Below are positions 18,103 through 30,000 of a stretch of DNA of 64,000 bases, in pieces. How positions within the stretch are numbered: position 1 is the stretch's first letter; each line of letters begins with the position of its first letter. The translations under genes were made by a program, and so were the position numbers. Source of the stretch: Luteibacter sp. UNCMF331Sha3.1. GTDB lineage: Bacteria; Pseudomonadota; Gammaproteobacteria; Xanthomonadales; Rhodanobacteraceae. The stretch spans positions 1 through 64,000 of the forward strand of contig NZ_FOBU01000005.1 in NCBI RefSeq assembly GCF_900109915.1, written 5' to 3'. The notes under the pieces are model-generated. The model made no database searches and had not been told where the DNA came from. It saw nothing but the letters and a program-made list of their open reading frames with translations.

Positions 18103-19266
18103 ATGAACGAACTCAAGCCGTCGCCCGTGCTGCTGTGCGCGAATTGCGCCACGCCGCTCCAGGGCGAGTTCTGCCACGAATGCGGGCAGTCGATGAAGAG
18201 CGTGATCCGGCCGGTCTCGCACATGCTCGAAGACGCCGGCGACCTCTTCCTGCACATGGACGAGCGCATCGTCCACACCCTGCCCCCGCTCTACACGAAG
18301 CCCGGCTTCCTCACCCTCGAGTACTTCTCGGGCCGGCGCGTCCGCTACGTGGCGCCCTTCCGGCTCATGTTCGTCTTCTGCCTGCTGGCGTTCTTCTTCG
18401 TCCACCTGGCTTTCAGCGGGGTGCACTTCGGGGACAAGGACGTCGAGGACGCGCTGGCCGACGACAACGCCTCGGCCATCGCGCACGCGACGACCGCCGA
18501 CGAGGTACGCCGGTTGTACGAAAAGCAGGCGGAGGACATCGACGAGCAGATCGCCTCGCCCACGATGCCGACGGCGGCGAAGAAGGCCCTCGGGCTTGCG
18601 CAGGACGTCATCCGCGACACCGCGAACAAGCGCCTCGCCGAACTCAAGGCCGACCCCATCCCGGTGCCCGACGGTCACGTCGTCCGGCAGACGGGTCAGG
18701 GCGAACACGACTGGGCCCGCAGCCCCACGGTGGTGGACATCGCCTGGCTGCCGGACTTCGTGACGACGCGCCTCGCCGTCGGCATCGGTCATTTCAAGGC
18801 GAACCTCCAGCAGATCCAGGCGGGCGGCGAGGCGAAAGCCGAAGCCTTCCGCCGGATGGGCGAGGGCTTCTTCTCGGTACTACCCCAGACCATGCTGGTG
18901 ATGATCCCGGTCTTCGCCCTGATCCTGAAGCTGTTCTACGTTTTCCGGCGGCGGCTCTACATGGAGCACGTCATCGTCGCGCTTCACAGCCACGCGTTCC
19001 TGTTCATCTCGCTGCTCGGCCTGATGGTGCTCGGCTTCGCCCGGGACGCGATCAAGCCCCACTTCTGGCCGGCGGCGACGCTCATCGGATTTGTTCAGGC
19101 GGCGATGTGGGTCTGGATGCCGCTGTACCTGCTGCTGATGCAGAAGCGGGTCTACCGTCAGGGATGGCCTATGACCATCCTTAAGTATTGGTTGATAGGC
19201 AGCGTCTATTTCTGGCTGCTTCTTTTCGCGGTCACGGTGGCGGTCCTGATCGGCGCGTCGCACTAG
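18103..19266 (+). CDS. DUF3667 membrane protein with N-terminal zinc ribbon
   Basis: 387 residues. The N-terminus LLCANCATPLQGEFCHECGQ is a four-Cys zinc-ribbon-like start, followed by the basic linker typical of DUF3667. One hydrophobic segment lies near residue 85-105 (LMFVFCLLAFFFVHLAF). A charged, probably exposed region of about 130 residues follows, then four C-terminal membrane segments. The start at 18103 is preferred because the Cys motif begins right after it. Function unknown; the gene is divergent from the MATE pump. Confidence 0.78.
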   Translation: MNELKPSPVLLCANCATPLQGEFCHECGQSMKSVIRPVSHMLEDAGDLFLHMDERIVHTLPPLYTKPGFLTLEYFSGRRVRYVAPFRLMFVFCLLAFFFVHLAFSGVHFGDKDVEDALADDNASAIAHATTADEVRRLYEKQAEDIDEQIASPTMPTAAKKALGLAQDVIRDTANKRLAELKADPIPVPDGHVVRQTGQGEHDWARSPTVVDIAWLPDFVTTRLAVGIGHFKANLQQIQAGGEAKAEAFRRMGEGFFSVLPQTMLVMIPVFALILKLFYVFRRRLYMEHVIVALHSHAFLFISLLGLMVLGFARDAIKPHFWPAATLIGFVQAAMWVWMPLYLLLMQKRVYRQGWPMTILKYWLIGSVYFWLLLFAVTVAVLIGASH

Positions 19267-19469
19267 GATTTATTCCTACCGGGCAGGCGGTTGTACACAG
19301 GCCGGGCACCCCCTTCGCGTTTGTCAAGACTTTATGGACGGCGGATGAACAGGCCCCGGCATGGCAAGCATAAGTCATTGATTCAATGCCACATTTCAGC
19401 TTGGTTAAAATGTACGCAAGCTAACCGGAACGGCTCAACCATGCGGTCTGGATGCCCTCCATCCGAGTC

Positions 19470-19504
19470 TCATCCACAGACTTATCCACAGAGGTTGTGG
19501 ATAA
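19470..19504. promoter_or_regulatory. Cluster of three DnaA boxes
   Basis: TTATCCACA (19482-19490) and its inverse TGTGGATAA (19496-19504) are both perfect consensus DnaA boxes; TCATCCACA (19470-19478) differs at one base. The first two lie head-to-tail 12 bases apart and the third is inverted. Direct reading; binding is inferred. Confidence 0.7.
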
Positions 19505-19586
19505 CACGGAAAGCGTTCTGGGGGCGGGCACTTAGCTTTCATTCCTCTTTCGAGGGATCCCATTCGCAGCCAACCCCATGTGCCAT

Positions 19587-19603
19587 TGGTCAATCATTGA
19601 CCA
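19587..19603. promoter_or_regulatory. Operator-like inverted repeat upstream of priA
   Basis: TGGTCAA-TCA-TTGACCA, seven-base perfect arms, 35 bases before the priA start. Probably overlaps its promoter or leader. Confidence 0.4.
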
Positions 19604-19638
19604 GCAATATCGGCATATGCCATTAAACTAGGCCTCGC

Positions 19639-21810
<2,172 letters not shown>

Positions 21811-21940
21811 GCGGTTGATTCCCGGCCTTCACGGGCGCACGTCGATAATGCATCGTGCGAACCGATACCTTCGGATGCCTGTATCTGTCGGTCGATCGGC
21901 GCGACAATAACCCCCTTATCAGGTAACGGAAGTCAAGAAC

Positions 21941-22921
21941 GTGACCAGCCAACTCGAACAGCTCAAGAGCCTCACCACCGTCGTCGCCGACACCGGCGAT
22001 TTCTCGGCCATGAAGGAATACAACCCGCAGGACGCCACGACCAATCCGTCGCTGCTCCTGAAGGCCGCGGGCATCGCCGAATACAAGGCGATCGTCGACG
22101 AGGCCGTCGAGTGGGCCGGCAAGCAGAGCGACAGCCGCGACCAGCAGCTGGTCGATGCGGGCGACCGCATGGCCGTGCTCTTCGGCCGCAAGATCCTGGA
22201 GATCGTGCCGGGTTACGTTTCCACCGAAGTCGACGCGCGCCTGTCGTTCGACACCGAAGCCTCGATCGCGAAGGCGAAGCGCCTGCTCTCGCTGTACGAA
22301 GACGCGGGCGTCGACCGCAAGCGCATCCTGATCAAGCTCGCCTCGACCTGGGAAGGCATCAAGGCCGCGGAGCAGCTGCAGAAGGAAGGCATCAACTGCA
22401 ACATGACGCTGCTCTTCAGCTTCGAACAGGCGGTGGCCTGCGCCGAGGCCGGTGCGTTCCTCATCTCGCCGTTCGTCGGCCGCATCTTCGACTGGTACGT
22501 CGCGCACGGCGACAAGAAGACGTTCGAGCCGGCGGAAGATCCGGGCGTGAAGTCGGTCCGTCGTATCTACGACTACTACAAGATGCACGGCTACAAGACG
22601 ATCGTGATGGGCGCGAGCTTCCGCAACATCGGCCAGATCCAGGCCCTCGCCGGCTGCGACCGCCTGACGATCGCGCCTGAGCTCCTGAAGGAACTCAGCG
22701 AAAACAACGACAAGCTCGACGTCGCGCTGAAGGACACCGGCAAGAAGGAAGAGCCGCCGAAGGAGAAGCTGTCGGAAGCGAAATTCCGCTGGGGCCACAA
22801 CGAAGACGCGATGGCCACCGACAAGCTCGCGGAGGGCATTCGCAAGTTCGCCGTCGACCAGCGCAAGCTCGAGGAGCTGCTGGGCGCGAAGCTGAGCGAA
22901 GTCACCAAGGCGAGCGCGTAA
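21941..22921 (+). CDS. tal: Transaldolase
   Basis: 326 residues, class I transaldolase of the pentose phosphate pathway. Motifs seen: [12 protein letters not shown] near residue 32, the Schiff-base Lys in [13 protein letters not shown] near 132, and [30 protein letters not shown]. The start is GTG at 21941, preceded by GGAAG. It ends with an Ala-rich tail and a strong terminator. Confidence 0.96.
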   Translation: MTSQLEQLKSLTTVVADTGDFSAMKEYNPQDATTNPSLLLKAAGIAEYKAIVDEAVEWAGKQSDSRDQQLVDAGDRMAVLFGRKILEIVPGYVSTEVDARLSFDTEASIAKAKRLLSLYEDAGVDRKRILIKLASTWEGIKAAEQLQKEGINCNMTLLFSFEQAVACAEAGAFLISPFVGRIFDWYVAHGDKKTFEPAEDPGVKSVRRIYDYYKMHGYKTIVMGASFRNIGQIQALAGCDRLTIAPELLKELSENNDKLDVALKDTGKKEEPPKEKLSEAKFRWGHNEDAMATDKLAEGIRKFAVDQRKLEELLGAKLSEVTKASA

Positions 22922-22943
22922 GCGTCGAGTGACATGAAACGAA

Positions 22944-22968
22944 AAAGGGCCCCTCGGGCCCTTTTTTT
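22944..22968 (+). terminator. Intrinsic terminator of tal
   Basis: AGGGCCC-CTC-GGGCCCT stem followed by seven T residues, 25 bases after the tal stop. Confidence 0.9.
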
Positions 22969-22979
22969 GCGACTGTTTC

Positions 22980-23004
22980 TGTGGGAGCGCGCTTGCGCGC
23001 GAAT
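22980..23004 (+). repeat. REP-like palindromic element
   Basis: TGTGGGAGCGCGCTTGCGCG and on: a GTGGGAGC head followed by GCGC-GCTT-GCGC and GAA, the same family as at 11164. It sits between tal and the aldehyde dehydrogenase gene. Confidence 0.75.
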
Positions 23005-23013
23005 CCTGTGCGA

Positions 23014-24408
23014 TCAGCGGCGGATCTTGAACGCCAGCAGTCGCGAGACCATCTTCCCGTAGGGAGGCCGCAGCATCGCCGACACGTCGAAGCGCGACTG
23101 GCGGTACACCGACCGTGCATGGCTGAAGGTCCGGAAGCCATCGATGCCGTGATACGCCCCCATGCCGGACGGACCGACGCCGCCGAAGGGCAGATCGTCC
23201 ATGGTCAGGTGCATCACCGTGTCGTTGACCGTGACGCCGCCGGCCACGATGCGCGCGAGCACGCGTTCCTGTTCCTCCGTGTGGTTGCCGAAGTAGTAGA
23301 GGCTCAGCGGTCGTGCGTGCGCGTTGACGTAAGCGATGGCGTCGTCGATGCGGTCGTAAGGCAGCACCGGCAGGATCGGCCCGAAGATCTCCTCGCGCAT
23401 CACCTCCATGCCGTCATCGACGTCGAGCACGGCGACGGGTGCCATGCGCCGTTCGTCCGACGTGGCCCCGGCATGCAGGTCGATCACCGTGGCACCCTTG
23501 GCTCGCGCGTCGGCGAGATACGCGCGCAGCCGACCGCGGTGGCGATCGTTGACGATCGCCGTGTAGTCGGGGTTGTCCGCGAGCACGGGGAACATGCCCG
23601 TCACTGCCGCGCGGCAGGCGTCCACGAACGCGGGAATGCGCTGTCGTTCGACCAGCGCATAGTCCGGCGCGACGCAGACCTGTCCCGCGTTGAGCGTCTT
23701 GCCGAACATCAGGCGCTTCGCGGCGAGCGCGAGGTCGGCGTCGCAGCCGACGATGGCCGGCGATTTTCCACCGAGTTCCAGCGTCACGGGCACGAGGTTG
23801 GCTGCCGCGGCACGCATCACGTGCCGTGCGATCGATGTCGCGCCGGTGAACAGCAGATGGTCGAACGGTAACGACGCGAAGGCCGCGCCGACGTCGGCAT
23901 CGCCGGTGAACACCGCGATCTCCGTGTCGTCGAACGCGCTGGCGATCATCCGCTGCATCAGCGCCGACGAGCGCGGCGTGAATTCCGACGGCTTGATCAT
24001 CACGCGGTTGCCGGCGGCGAGGATGCCGGCCAGTGGCGCGAACGTGAGATTGAAGGGGAAGTTCCACGGCGACATGACGCCGACCACGCCCTTGGGTTGG
24101 TAGTCGATCCACGCGCGCGCGCCGAGCAGCGCGAGCGCCGCCGGCGACACGGCACGACGCTCCCGCCTCATCCATTGGCGCACGTGGCGCTTCGCGTGCT
24201 TCAGCGGTTCGATGGATGCCGCGACGTCCGTGACCAGCGACGCCTCGATGGAGCGATGGCCGAAGTCCTCGCGCAACGTGGCGGCGATCTCGTCGGCGTG
24301 ATCGACGAGCAGACCGATGGCGCGATCGAGCCGGTCGATGCGGATGGCGGCCGATGGCGGACCATCGGCGAGCTGGGCGAGTTTCTGGCGGTCGAGGGTG
24401 GCGTGCAT
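23014..24408 (-). CDS. calB: Coniferyl aldehyde dehydrogenase (CalB-type)
   Basis: 464-residue NAD(P)-dependent aldehyde dehydrogenase of the class III-like group that includes coniferyl aldehyde dehydrogenase, which oxidises coniferaldehyde to ferulate. Seen: SPWNFPFNLTFAPLAGILAAGN (residues around 113), TGATSIARHVMRAAA, the Glu in VTLELGGKSP and the catalytic Cys in NAGQVCVAPDY. Near the end, MDDLPFGGVGPSGMGAYHG fits. Soluble, with a short basic C-terminus. A broader aromatic or aliphatic aldehyde range is possible. Confidence 0.85.
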   Translation of the reverse strand: MHATLDRQKLAQLADGPPSAAIRIDRLDRAIGLLVDHADEIAATLREDFGHRSIEASLVTDVAASIEPLKHAKRHVRQWMRRERRAVSPAALALLGARAWIDYQPKGVVGVMSPWNFPFNLTFAPLAGILAAGNRVMIKPSEFTPRSSALMQRMIASAFDDTEIAVFTGDADVGAAFASLPFDHLLFTGATSIARHVMRAAAANLVPVTLELGGKSPAIVGCDADLALAAKRLMFGKTLNAGQVCVAPDYALVERQRIPAFVDACRAAVTGMFPVLADNPDYTAIVNDRHRGRLRAYLADARAKGATVIDLHAGATSDERRMAPVAVLDVDDGMEVMREEIFGPILPVLPYDRIDDAIAYVNAHARPLSLYYFGNHTEEQERVLARIVAGGVTVNDTVMHLTMDDLPFGGVGPSGMGAYHGIDGFRTFSHARSVYRQSRFDVSAMLRPPYGKMVSRLLAFKIRR

Positions 24409-24467
24409 GGGTGCACTATACGGTGCAGCGACCCGCTCGCCGCCATGGCGGCGAGCTGTCCGCCGGG

Positions 24468-25883
24468 TTATCCGGCGTTACTCCACCCGCCGCCCAGCGC
24501 CCGGATCAGCTGCACGCTCGCGCGGAGCTGGCGCGTTTCCAGGTCGATCACGCTCCGACGGGCGTCGAGCGCCGCCGTCTGGGCCTGTACCACGTCGAGG
24601 TAACCCACGGCGCCTTCGCGGTAACGGTTGAGCGACAGGTCGACCGAGCGCTGCGCCGCATCCGCCGCCGCACGCTGGTCCGTCAGCGCCGTACCGAGAT
24701 CGCGCAGCAGCGTGAGGTTGTCCTCCACCTGCGCGAACGCGTTCAGCACCACGGCGCGGTACTGCGCGCCGGCTTCATCGGTCGCGGCCTTGGCCGCCTC
24801 CACGCCAGCCTTGCGACGACCGCCATCGAAGACATTGAGCAGCAGGCTCGGCCCAATCGCCCAGAAGCGATTCGGCGCGGTGGCGATGCTGCCCCATTGC
24901 GAGCTCTGCCAGCCACCCTGCCCGTCCAGGGTCAGCTGCGGAAAGAACGCCGATCGCGCGATGCCGACGCGCGCATTGGCGGCGGCGGTCCGACGTTCGG
25001 CCGCGGCGACGTCCGGCCGGCGTTGCAGGAGGACCGACGGCACGTCGACCGGGATGGTCGGCACGGCGACGGGCGCGTCGTTCGTCGCCAACGTGAACTG
25101 CGACGCGGAGTCGCCCACCAGCACGGCGATGGCATGCAGCACCAGCGCGCGCTGCGCCTGGGCCTGGGTGAGCTGCGACCTGGCGTTCGACAGCTGCGTC
25201 TGCGCGCGCGCGACGTCGAGACCCGAGGCGATGCCGCCCTCGTGCCGCGACTGCGTCAGCTGCAGTGCCCGCGAGAACGCATCGATGCTTTCGTCCAGCA
25301 CCTTGATCTGGCGATCGGCACCATTGAGCTGCAGGTAACTGTCCGCCAGCTGCGCCTGGAGGCTGAGCCGCGCGGAAGCGAGGTCCGCCGCGGAGGCCGC
25401 CTGCTCGGCGGTGCCGGCGGCGACCGTGTCGCGCACGCGCCCCCACAGGTCGACCTCGTAATCGAGCTGCGCCCCGATGGTGTACGAGTCGTAGATCGAC
25501 GGCGAGGTCGCGCCGCGCAATGGACGCGTGTCGGATTCGCGATTGCGCGAGGCGTTGCCGTTCAGTCCGACGGTGGGGTACAGCCCCGCACGCACCTGTT
25601 TCGTGAACGCCTCGGACTGCTGGTAATGCGCCAGCGCCGCGGCGAGCGTCGCGTTGTTCGCCAAGAGCTTCGTCTGCAGATCGTCGAGGCGCGTGTCGCC
25701 GTAGAGCTTCCACCAGCCGTCGCGATCGAGGTGATCGGCCGGCTTCGCTTCCGTCCACGGTGTCGCCGCGTTCGCGTACTGCCCGGCCACCGGCACCTCG
25801 GGGGCCTTGTATGCCGGCGCGAGCGAGCACGCCGAAAGTCCCGCGACGAACAGCATCGCGATCGCGCGTTCAGGCCTTGCCAT
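24468..25883 (-). CDS. RND efflux outer-membrane factor (NodT family lipoprotein)
   Basis: 471 residues, a TolC-like trimeric channel. The lipobox LSACS places Cys at residue 19. The first repeat begins DGWWKLYGDTRLDDLQTKLLANNATL. Two internally repeated helical/beta units follow, with the family motif VPSVLLQRRPDVAAAERRTA near 290 and the end NRYREGAVGYLDVVQAQTAALDARR. It overlaps the adaptor gene by 14 bases, so it is the last gene of the pump operon. Confidence 0.92.
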   Translation of the reverse strand: MARPERAIAMLFVAGLSACSLAPAYKAPEVPVAGQYANAATPWTEAKPADHLDRDGWWKLYGDTRLDDLQTKLLANNATLAAALAHYQQSEAFTKQVRAGLYPTVGLNGNASRNRESDTRPLRGATSPSIYDSYTIGAQLDYEVDLWGRVRDTVAAGTAEQAASAADLASARLSLQAQLADSYLQLNGADRQIKVLDESIDAFSRALQLTQSRHEGGIASGLDVARAQTQLSNARSQLTQAQAQRALVLHAIAVLVGDSASQFTLATNDAPVAVPTIPVDVPSVLLQRRPDVAAAERRTAAANARVGIARSAFFPQLTLDGQGGWQSSQWGSIATAPNRFWAIGPSLLLNVFDGGRRKAGVEAAKAATDEAGAQYRAVVLNAFAQVEDNLTLLRDLGTALTDQRAAADAAQRSVDLSLNRYREGAVGYLDVVQAQTAALDARRSVIDLETRQLRASVQLIRALGGGWSNAG

Positions 25884-27045
25884 GGTCGCCTTCCGCTTTC
25901 TTCGGCGTGTTCACGCGCACCGTGTCGCCCGTGGCGAGACCGTCGGGTGGACTTTCGATCAGGCGGTCGCCCGCCGCGAGGCCCGAACCCAGCTGCACCG
26001 TCTTGCCGAAGTCGCGAACGATCGTCACGTCCTTGAACGCCACCTTGTTGTTCGCGTCGACGACCGCCACGCGCAGGCCCTTGTCGTCGAACACGAGCGC
26101 ACTGGCCGGCACGCGGAGCAACGCGGCATCCGCCGGAAGGTCGAAGGTGACGCTCGCGTAGCCGCCGGGAAGCAGCCTGCCGTCCGCGTTGTCGACGGCC
26201 ACCTGCACCAGCGTGGTACCGGAGGCGGCGTTGATCGCCGCCGAGCTCGACTCGACGACGCCCGTGAACGTCTTGCCCGGGTATTCCGGAACGGCGAGCT
26301 TCACCGTCGCGCCCTGGCGGATCGACGGTGCGTAGTTCTGCGGCACGTTGACGTACATGCGCAGCTTGCGCACGTCGGATACGACGAACAGCTCCTGGCC
26401 GCCACCACCCGCGTTGATGAGCGCGCCGACGTCGGTCTCGCGCGCGGTGACCACGCCGTCGAACGGCGCGACCAAGCGGGCGAAGCCCTTCAGTGCCTCG
26501 ATGCGTTCGAGGTTCGCCTGCGCGGCCTGCGCGAGCGCGTGCTTCGCGTCGAAGTCGCCCGTCTTCTCATCGACCTCCTGCTTCGACACCGAGTCGGAGT
26601 CGCGCATCGCCTGCCAGCGCTTCGCGGTCGTGGCGGCGAGCGCTTCGTTCGCACGCGCGCTGGCGAGGTCCGCCTTCGCCTGCAGCAGCTGCTGGTCGAG
26701 GTCGGGCGTTTCGATCTCGGCGAGCAGTTCGCCCGCCTTCACCTTCTGGCCGATGTCTGCCTTCCACGATTTAAGGTAGCCGCTGGTGCGCGCGAAGATC
26801 GGCGCGCGGGCGTAGGCCTGCAGACGGCCCGGCAGGTTGAGGTCGCCGCCACCTTGCCCGCCCTCGGCCGTGACGACGTTGACGGTGGGCACGGCCTGGT
26901 CGTCCGTCCACTCGCGCAGGCGGCGCGAGTCGCTGGCACGCGTCGCGACACCCGCGACGACGATGGCGAGGACGACGATGGCACCGATGATGCCGGCGAG
27001 ACGAAGACGGCGCGGCGGCGGGTTGTGCTGGATATCAGGCGACAT
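25870..27045 (-). CDS. RND efflux periplasmic adaptor (MFP/HlyD family)
   Basis: 391 residues anchored by one N-terminal segment (about 15-35). The lipoyl half-motif SGYLKSWKADIGQKVKAGELLAEIETPDLDQQL lies near 88-120, a helical hairpin near 120-180, then the second lipoyl half LVAPFDGVVTARETDVGALI. Beta-barrel and membrane-proximal domains complete the order. It joins the permease to the outer-membrane factor. It overlaps the permease gene by 11 bases. Confidence 0.92.
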   Translation of the reverse strand: MSPDIQHNPPPRRLRLAGIIGAIVVLAIVVAGVATRASDSRRLREWTDDQAVPTVNVVTAEGGQGGGDLNLPGRLQAYARAPIFARTSGYLKSWKADIGQKVKAGELLAEIETPDLDQQLLQAKADLASARANEALAATTAKRWQAMRDSDSVSKQEVDEKTGDFDAKHALAQAAQANLERIEALKGFARLVAPFDGVVTARETDVGALINAGGGGQELFVVSDVRKLRMYVNVPQNYAPSIRQGATVKLAVPEYPGKTFTGVVESSSAAINAASGTTLVQVAVDNADGRLLPGGYASVTFDLPADAALLRVPASALVFDDKGLRVAVVDANNKVAFKDVTIVRDFGKTVQLGSGLAAGDRLIESPPDGLATGDTVRVNTPKKAEGDHGKA

Positions 27046-30000
27046 GGACGGGCTCTCCGGAAGCGTTCGCCGGGGTGGTGGACGGGTGGCCGCGGCGGCC
27101 GTGGATGATGCTGAAGACGATGGGGACGAAGAACAGCGTCGCCGTCGTCGCGAAAATGAGGCCGCCGATCACGGCGCGACCGAGCGGCGCGTTCTGCTCG
27201 CCACCTTCGCCGAGGCCGAGCGCCATCGGCGCCATGCCGATGATCATCGCCAGCGCGGTCATGAGCACGGGCCGGAAGCGGACGAAGCCACCCTCGAGCG
27301 CCGCCTGGATGGCGTCGCCGTGTTCGGCGAGCTTCTCGCGGCAGAAGCTGACCACGAGGATCGAGTTCGCCGTGGCGACGCCCATGCACATGATGGCGCC
27401 GGTAAGCGCGGGAACCGACAACGTGGTGTGCGTGGCGAAGAGGATCCACACGATGCCCGCGATGGCCGCCGGCAGCGCGGTCACGATCACGAACGGATCG
27501 CTCCACGACTGGAAGTTCACCACGATCAGCAGGTAGATCAGCACGATCGCGCCGAGCAATCCGAAGATCAGGCCGGAGAACGCGTTGTTCATCGTCTGCA
27601 CCTGGCCGAGCAGCGCGATGCTGGAGGCTTTCGGCAGCTCTTTCTTGTGCGCGTCGAGGATCTTCTGGATGTCTGCGGCGACGGCACCCAGGTCGCGGTC
27701 CTGCGTGGTCGCGAAGATCTCGACCATCGAGTTGATGTTGTACTGGCTGACCACGGCGTTCGTCGCGGTGCGCGACACCGTGGCGAGGCCGCCGAGGATC
27801 TGCGAGCCCGCGCCCCCCGTGCTCGGCGAGATCGGCACGTTCTCCAGATCCGGCAGGCTGTCGAGGCTGTACTGCGGCGTCTGCATCACGATCGGGTACG
27901 ACACGCCGTTCTTCGGGTTGAGCCAGAAGGTCGGCGCCACCTGGCTGGAACCGGCGAGGTTCACACCGAGGCTGGTGGTGACGTCGCGCTCGGTGATGCC
28001 TACCTGCTGGGCACGGCTGCGATCGACGTCCACGTTGAAGCCGGGGGCCGCCTGCGACTGCTGGATGCGCGCATCGGCGACGCCGGGCACACGGCGGATA
28101 TCGCGCAGCAGGGTATTCGCATAAGCGAAGTTGCCGGCGACGTTGGGACCGCGGATCTGCAGGTCGATCGGCGCGGGCGAACCGAAGTTCAGGATCTGGC
28201 TGATGATGTCAGCCGGCGGGAACGAGAACGTCGCGCCCGGGAACTGCCGGGGCAGCTTCTCGCGAAGCTCGCGCACGTAGTCCGCGGTGGGTGCGTGGCC
28301 TTCGTTCAGCGCGATCTGGATGTCGCCGTCCCACGAGCCGATCGTGCCGGTGTTGTTGTACGTCGTGTTGATGCCGGACGAGGACAGGCCGATGTTGTCG
28401 ACGACGGTACCAAGCTCGTCTTTCGGGATGATCGTCCGCACGGCATCGCTGACGTGTGCGAACAGGCGCGCACTCTCTTCCACGCGCGTGCCGATCGGCG
28501 CGCGGACGTGCATGAGGATCTGGCCCGAATCCACGGCCGGGAAGAAGTTGCGGCCGAGCATCGGCACCAGCAGGAACGAGAGCAGCACGAAACCCATGAA
28601 GCCGATGGTGAATACCTTGCGGTGCGCCATCGCCGTCTCCAGCAGCACGTGGTAACCCGCGCGCATGCGTTCGAAGCGCTTCTCGAAACCGCGCTGGAAG
28701 CGCACCAGCGGATTGCGCGACGGTGTGCCGTGATCCCCGTGCGGGTCGTCGTGGCTGTGCGCCTTCAGCAGGTATTTCGACATCGTCGGCACGAGGGTGC
28801 GCGACAGGATGAACGACGCGATCATCGCGAACATCACCGCTTCGGCCATCGGCACGAAGAGGAAGCGTGCGACGCCTTCGAGGAAGAACATCGGCACGAA
28901 GACGATGCAGATGCACAGCAACGACACGAAGGCCGGCGTCACGATCTGCGCGGCGCCGTCGAGGATCGCCGTCTCGACGTCCTTGCCCTGCTCCAGGTGC
29001 CAGTTGATGTTCTCGATGGTCACCGTGGCGTCGTCGACGAGGATGCCGACGGCGAGCGCGAGGCCGCCGAGCGTCATGATGTTCATCGTCTCGCCGATCG
29101 CCGAAAGCGCGGCGATGGAGCCGAGGATGGCGAGCGGGATGGACGTGGCGATGATGATCGTGGAGCGCCAGCTGCCGAGGAAGAGCAGGATCATCAGGCT
29201 GGTGAGCGCCGCGGCGATCACGCCCTCGCGCGCCACGCCCTCGATGGCGCCGCTGACGAAGAGCGACTGGTCGCCGATCGGTGCGATCTTCAGGTTCGCG
29301 GGCAGCGCGTCCTTCATGGCGGCCGCGCGTTCCTTGATGCCCTTGATGATGGCGAGGGTCGAGGCCGAACCGTTCTTCAGCACCGTCATGAGCACCGAAC
29401 GGTCGCCGTTCACGTGCACGATGTTGGTCTGCGGCGGCGATCCGTCGCGCACGTGGGCCACGTCGCGGATGTAGACCGTGGCGCCGTTGACGACCTTCAC
29501 CGGCAGGTTGCCGAGTTCGTCGATGTCGGACGGCGAGTTGTTGAGCTGCAGCGTGTACTCGTAACGTCCGATCTTCTGCGTGCCCACCGGCGTGATCAGG
29601 TTCTGCGCGGCCAGCGCGTTCGCGACGTCCTGCGCGGACAGGCCCCGCGCCTGCAGCGCGGGCGGATCGATATCGATCTGCACCTGGCGCGTCTTGCCGC
29701 CGTACGGATACGGGATCGCCGCACCCGGCACCGACACCAGCTGCGGACGGATGATGTTGAGGCCGAGGTCGCCGAGATTCTGTTCGGTGAGGCCCTCGCC
29801 CGAGAGCGCCAGCTGGATGATCGGCACCGTCGACGCGCTGTAGTTGAGGATCAGCGGCGGCGTGGTGCCCTGAGGCAGCTGCCGCAGCAGCGTCTGCGCC
29901 ACGGCGGTCACCTGCGCGTTGGCCGTGCGGATGTCGACGGTGGGCTGGAAGAAGATCTTGACGATGCCGAAGCCCTGGATCGAGTTGGCCTCGATGTGCT

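Larger units (their letters stand above)
19267..19638. other. Intergenic region upstream of priA with DnaA-box cluster
   Basis: 372 bases, less GC-rich than the surroundings. It holds three DnaA-box-like nonamers (19470-19504) and a 17-base inverted repeat close to priA (19587-19603). No open reading frame looks genuine. Confidence 0.6.

Noticed and set aside
19267-19638. Chromosomal replication origin (oriC) at the DnaA-box cluster
   Set aside because: Only three boxes, no clear AT-rich unwinding repeats, and none of the usual oriC neighbours.
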